64,000 bases of DNA from JANNSX01 sp046348995. Its GTDB lineage: Bacteria > Pseudomonadota > Alphaproteobacteria > Rhizobiales > Hyphomicrobiaceae. Location of the stretch: contig JAXMDB010000003.1 of assembly GCA_046348995.1 (NCBI GenBank), positions 429,409 through 493,408 of the forward strand. Reading direction: 5' to 3'. Positions 63,407-64,000 of this stretch are shown in pieces. A program made the position numbers and the translations under genes. Numbering within the stretch: the first letter of the stretch is position 1; every line of letters begins with the position of its first letter. The notes beneath the pieces were generated by a model, which ran no database searches, was not told the DNA's origin, and was given only the letters and a program-made list of their open reading frames with translations.

Positions 63407-63856
63407 ATGTCTCGCCTCTTGAACGGGGTTGCGGCCTTGGCGTTGCTTGGTCTTGGCGGTTGTGCGACCGAGGTCAACCGTCACGGCCACATCCTGAGCG
63501 AGACCGATCTTCAGCAGGTCCAGCCCGGCATGAGCGCGGACGACGTCAAGCTTGCGCTCGGCACCCCCGATACCACGTCGACCATCGACGGACAGACCTA
63601 CTATTACATCTCGACGACGACGGAGGGCTATGCCTTCGCAAGCCCCGATGTCGTGGACCGTCGCGTCGTCGCGGTCTACTTCAGCCAAGCGGGCGCCGTC
63701 GACCGCGTTGCCAACTATGGCCTGCAGGACGGCGAGGTCATCGACTTCTCCTCTCGCAAGACACCGGTCGCCGCCCGCGAGAAAGGCTTCTTGCAGAGCC
63801 TGTTCCGCAACGTCGGCAAGAAGAAAGTCTTCAATCCCGAGGACAGCGCCTACTGA
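63407..63856 (+). CDS. bamE: Outer membrane assembly lipoprotein BamE (SmpA/OmlA)
   Basis: 149 residues from ATG 63407. A lipoprotein signal, LLNGVAALALLGLGGC, places a lipidated Cys at residue 19. The mature part has VQPGMSADDVKLALGTPDTTST and QTYYYISTTTEGY, the BamE/SmpA fold. It acts in the BAM complex that inserts outer membrane barrels; the TolC homologue and adhesin in this window would rely on such machinery in general. An in-frame ATG at 63356 would add 17 residues ahead of the signal. A terminator follows 57 bp after the stop. Confidence 0.9.
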   Translation: MSRLLNGVAALALLGLGGCATEVNRHGHILSETDLQQVQPGMSADDVKLALGTPDTTSTIDGQTYYYISTTTEGYAFASPDVVDRRVVAVYFSQAGAVDRVANYGLQDGEVIDFSSRKTPVAAREKGFLQSLFRNVGKKKVFNPEDSAY

Positions 63857-63912
63857 TCCGCGCGCGGCGTGTGAGACGTGCGAGTGGGGGTCTCCGCTCC
63901 TCCCCAAAAACA

Positions 63913-63940
63913 AAAGAGCCCGGCCGAAGCCGGGCTCTTT
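63913..63940 (+). terminator. Rho-independent terminator after bamE
   Basis: AAAGAGCCCGGC (63913-63924) and GCCGGGCTCTTT (63929-63940) pair perfectly (12 bp) around a CGAA tetraloop, followed by GCGTTT. Confidence 0.92.
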
Positions 63941-64000
63941 GCGTTTCGGCCTTCCTTGAGACCGATCAGCTCCAGTGGGCGATGACGGCCAAGAGAAGCA

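Overview
The window looks like chromosomal DNA of an alphaproteobacterium, most likely Hyphomicrobiales (Rhizobiales). Base composition is high-GC throughout. Supporting signs are the BamE / divergent cytochrome bc1 chaperone / DUF177 arrangement at the right end, the short acidic 'virulence factor' domain protein, the lipid A N-terminal-domain and GT39 envelope genes, and dispersed palindromic elements of a style common in that order. No species is claimed.

Layout. Positions 1-3484 form a creatinine utilisation locus: a truncated periplasmic binding protein gene, a LysR regulator, and divergently from it creatininase and creatinase (creatinine to creatine to sarcosine plus urea). Positions 4163-22950 form a type I secretion locus: a giant RTX/cadherin-like adhesin of about 4,550 residues, interrupted here by a one-base deletion inside a near-identical 882-bp tandem duplication, followed by its TolC-like, ABC and HlyD-like exporter genes. 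The locus ends close to a tRNA-Ala(GGC) gene (23106-23181). A degenerate copy of that tRNA's 3' end lies at 3645-3670, so the locus may be an integrated island. Positions 23460-27577 hold a GNAT enzyme, an envelope glycosylation set (GT2, lipid A N-terminal domain protein, GT39) and an EamA permease.

Positions 27655-39073 resemble a reductive pyrimidine/hydantoin catabolism region: an SsuB/TauB-type ABC importer, an NMT1/THI5-type binding protein, a flavoprotein monooxygenase, dihydropyrimidinase and an M20 carbamoyl-amidohydrolase. Two toxin-antitoxin modules (Phd-PIN and VapBC), each with its own operator-like repeat, sit immediately before and after the dihydropyrimidinase gene. Positions 39074-40267 are a gene-free stretch packed with several families of palindromic repeats.

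Positions 40268-52274 are mixed: the virulence-factor domain protein, a second EamA permease, an oligopeptide-type binding protein, a DUF4337-like protein, a thiolase homologue lacking two catalytic residues, an unrecognised 1,140-residue membrane/coiled-coil protein, pyrophosphatase, a tandem AAA+ ATPase and a methyltransferase-like membrane protein. Positions 52477-60375 (minus strand) carry an M24 hydrolase resembling ectoine hydrolase and a tightly overlapped operon of a PotABCD-like importer, a cysteine hydrolase and a GH63-type glycosidase. Together with the creatinine genes these suggest scavenging of small nitrogenous or osmolyte compounds (inference). The right end (60468-63856) has a RocB-like M20 peptidase, DUF177, the bc1 chaperone and BamE with a clear terminator. 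Nothing further is recognisable in 63941-64000.
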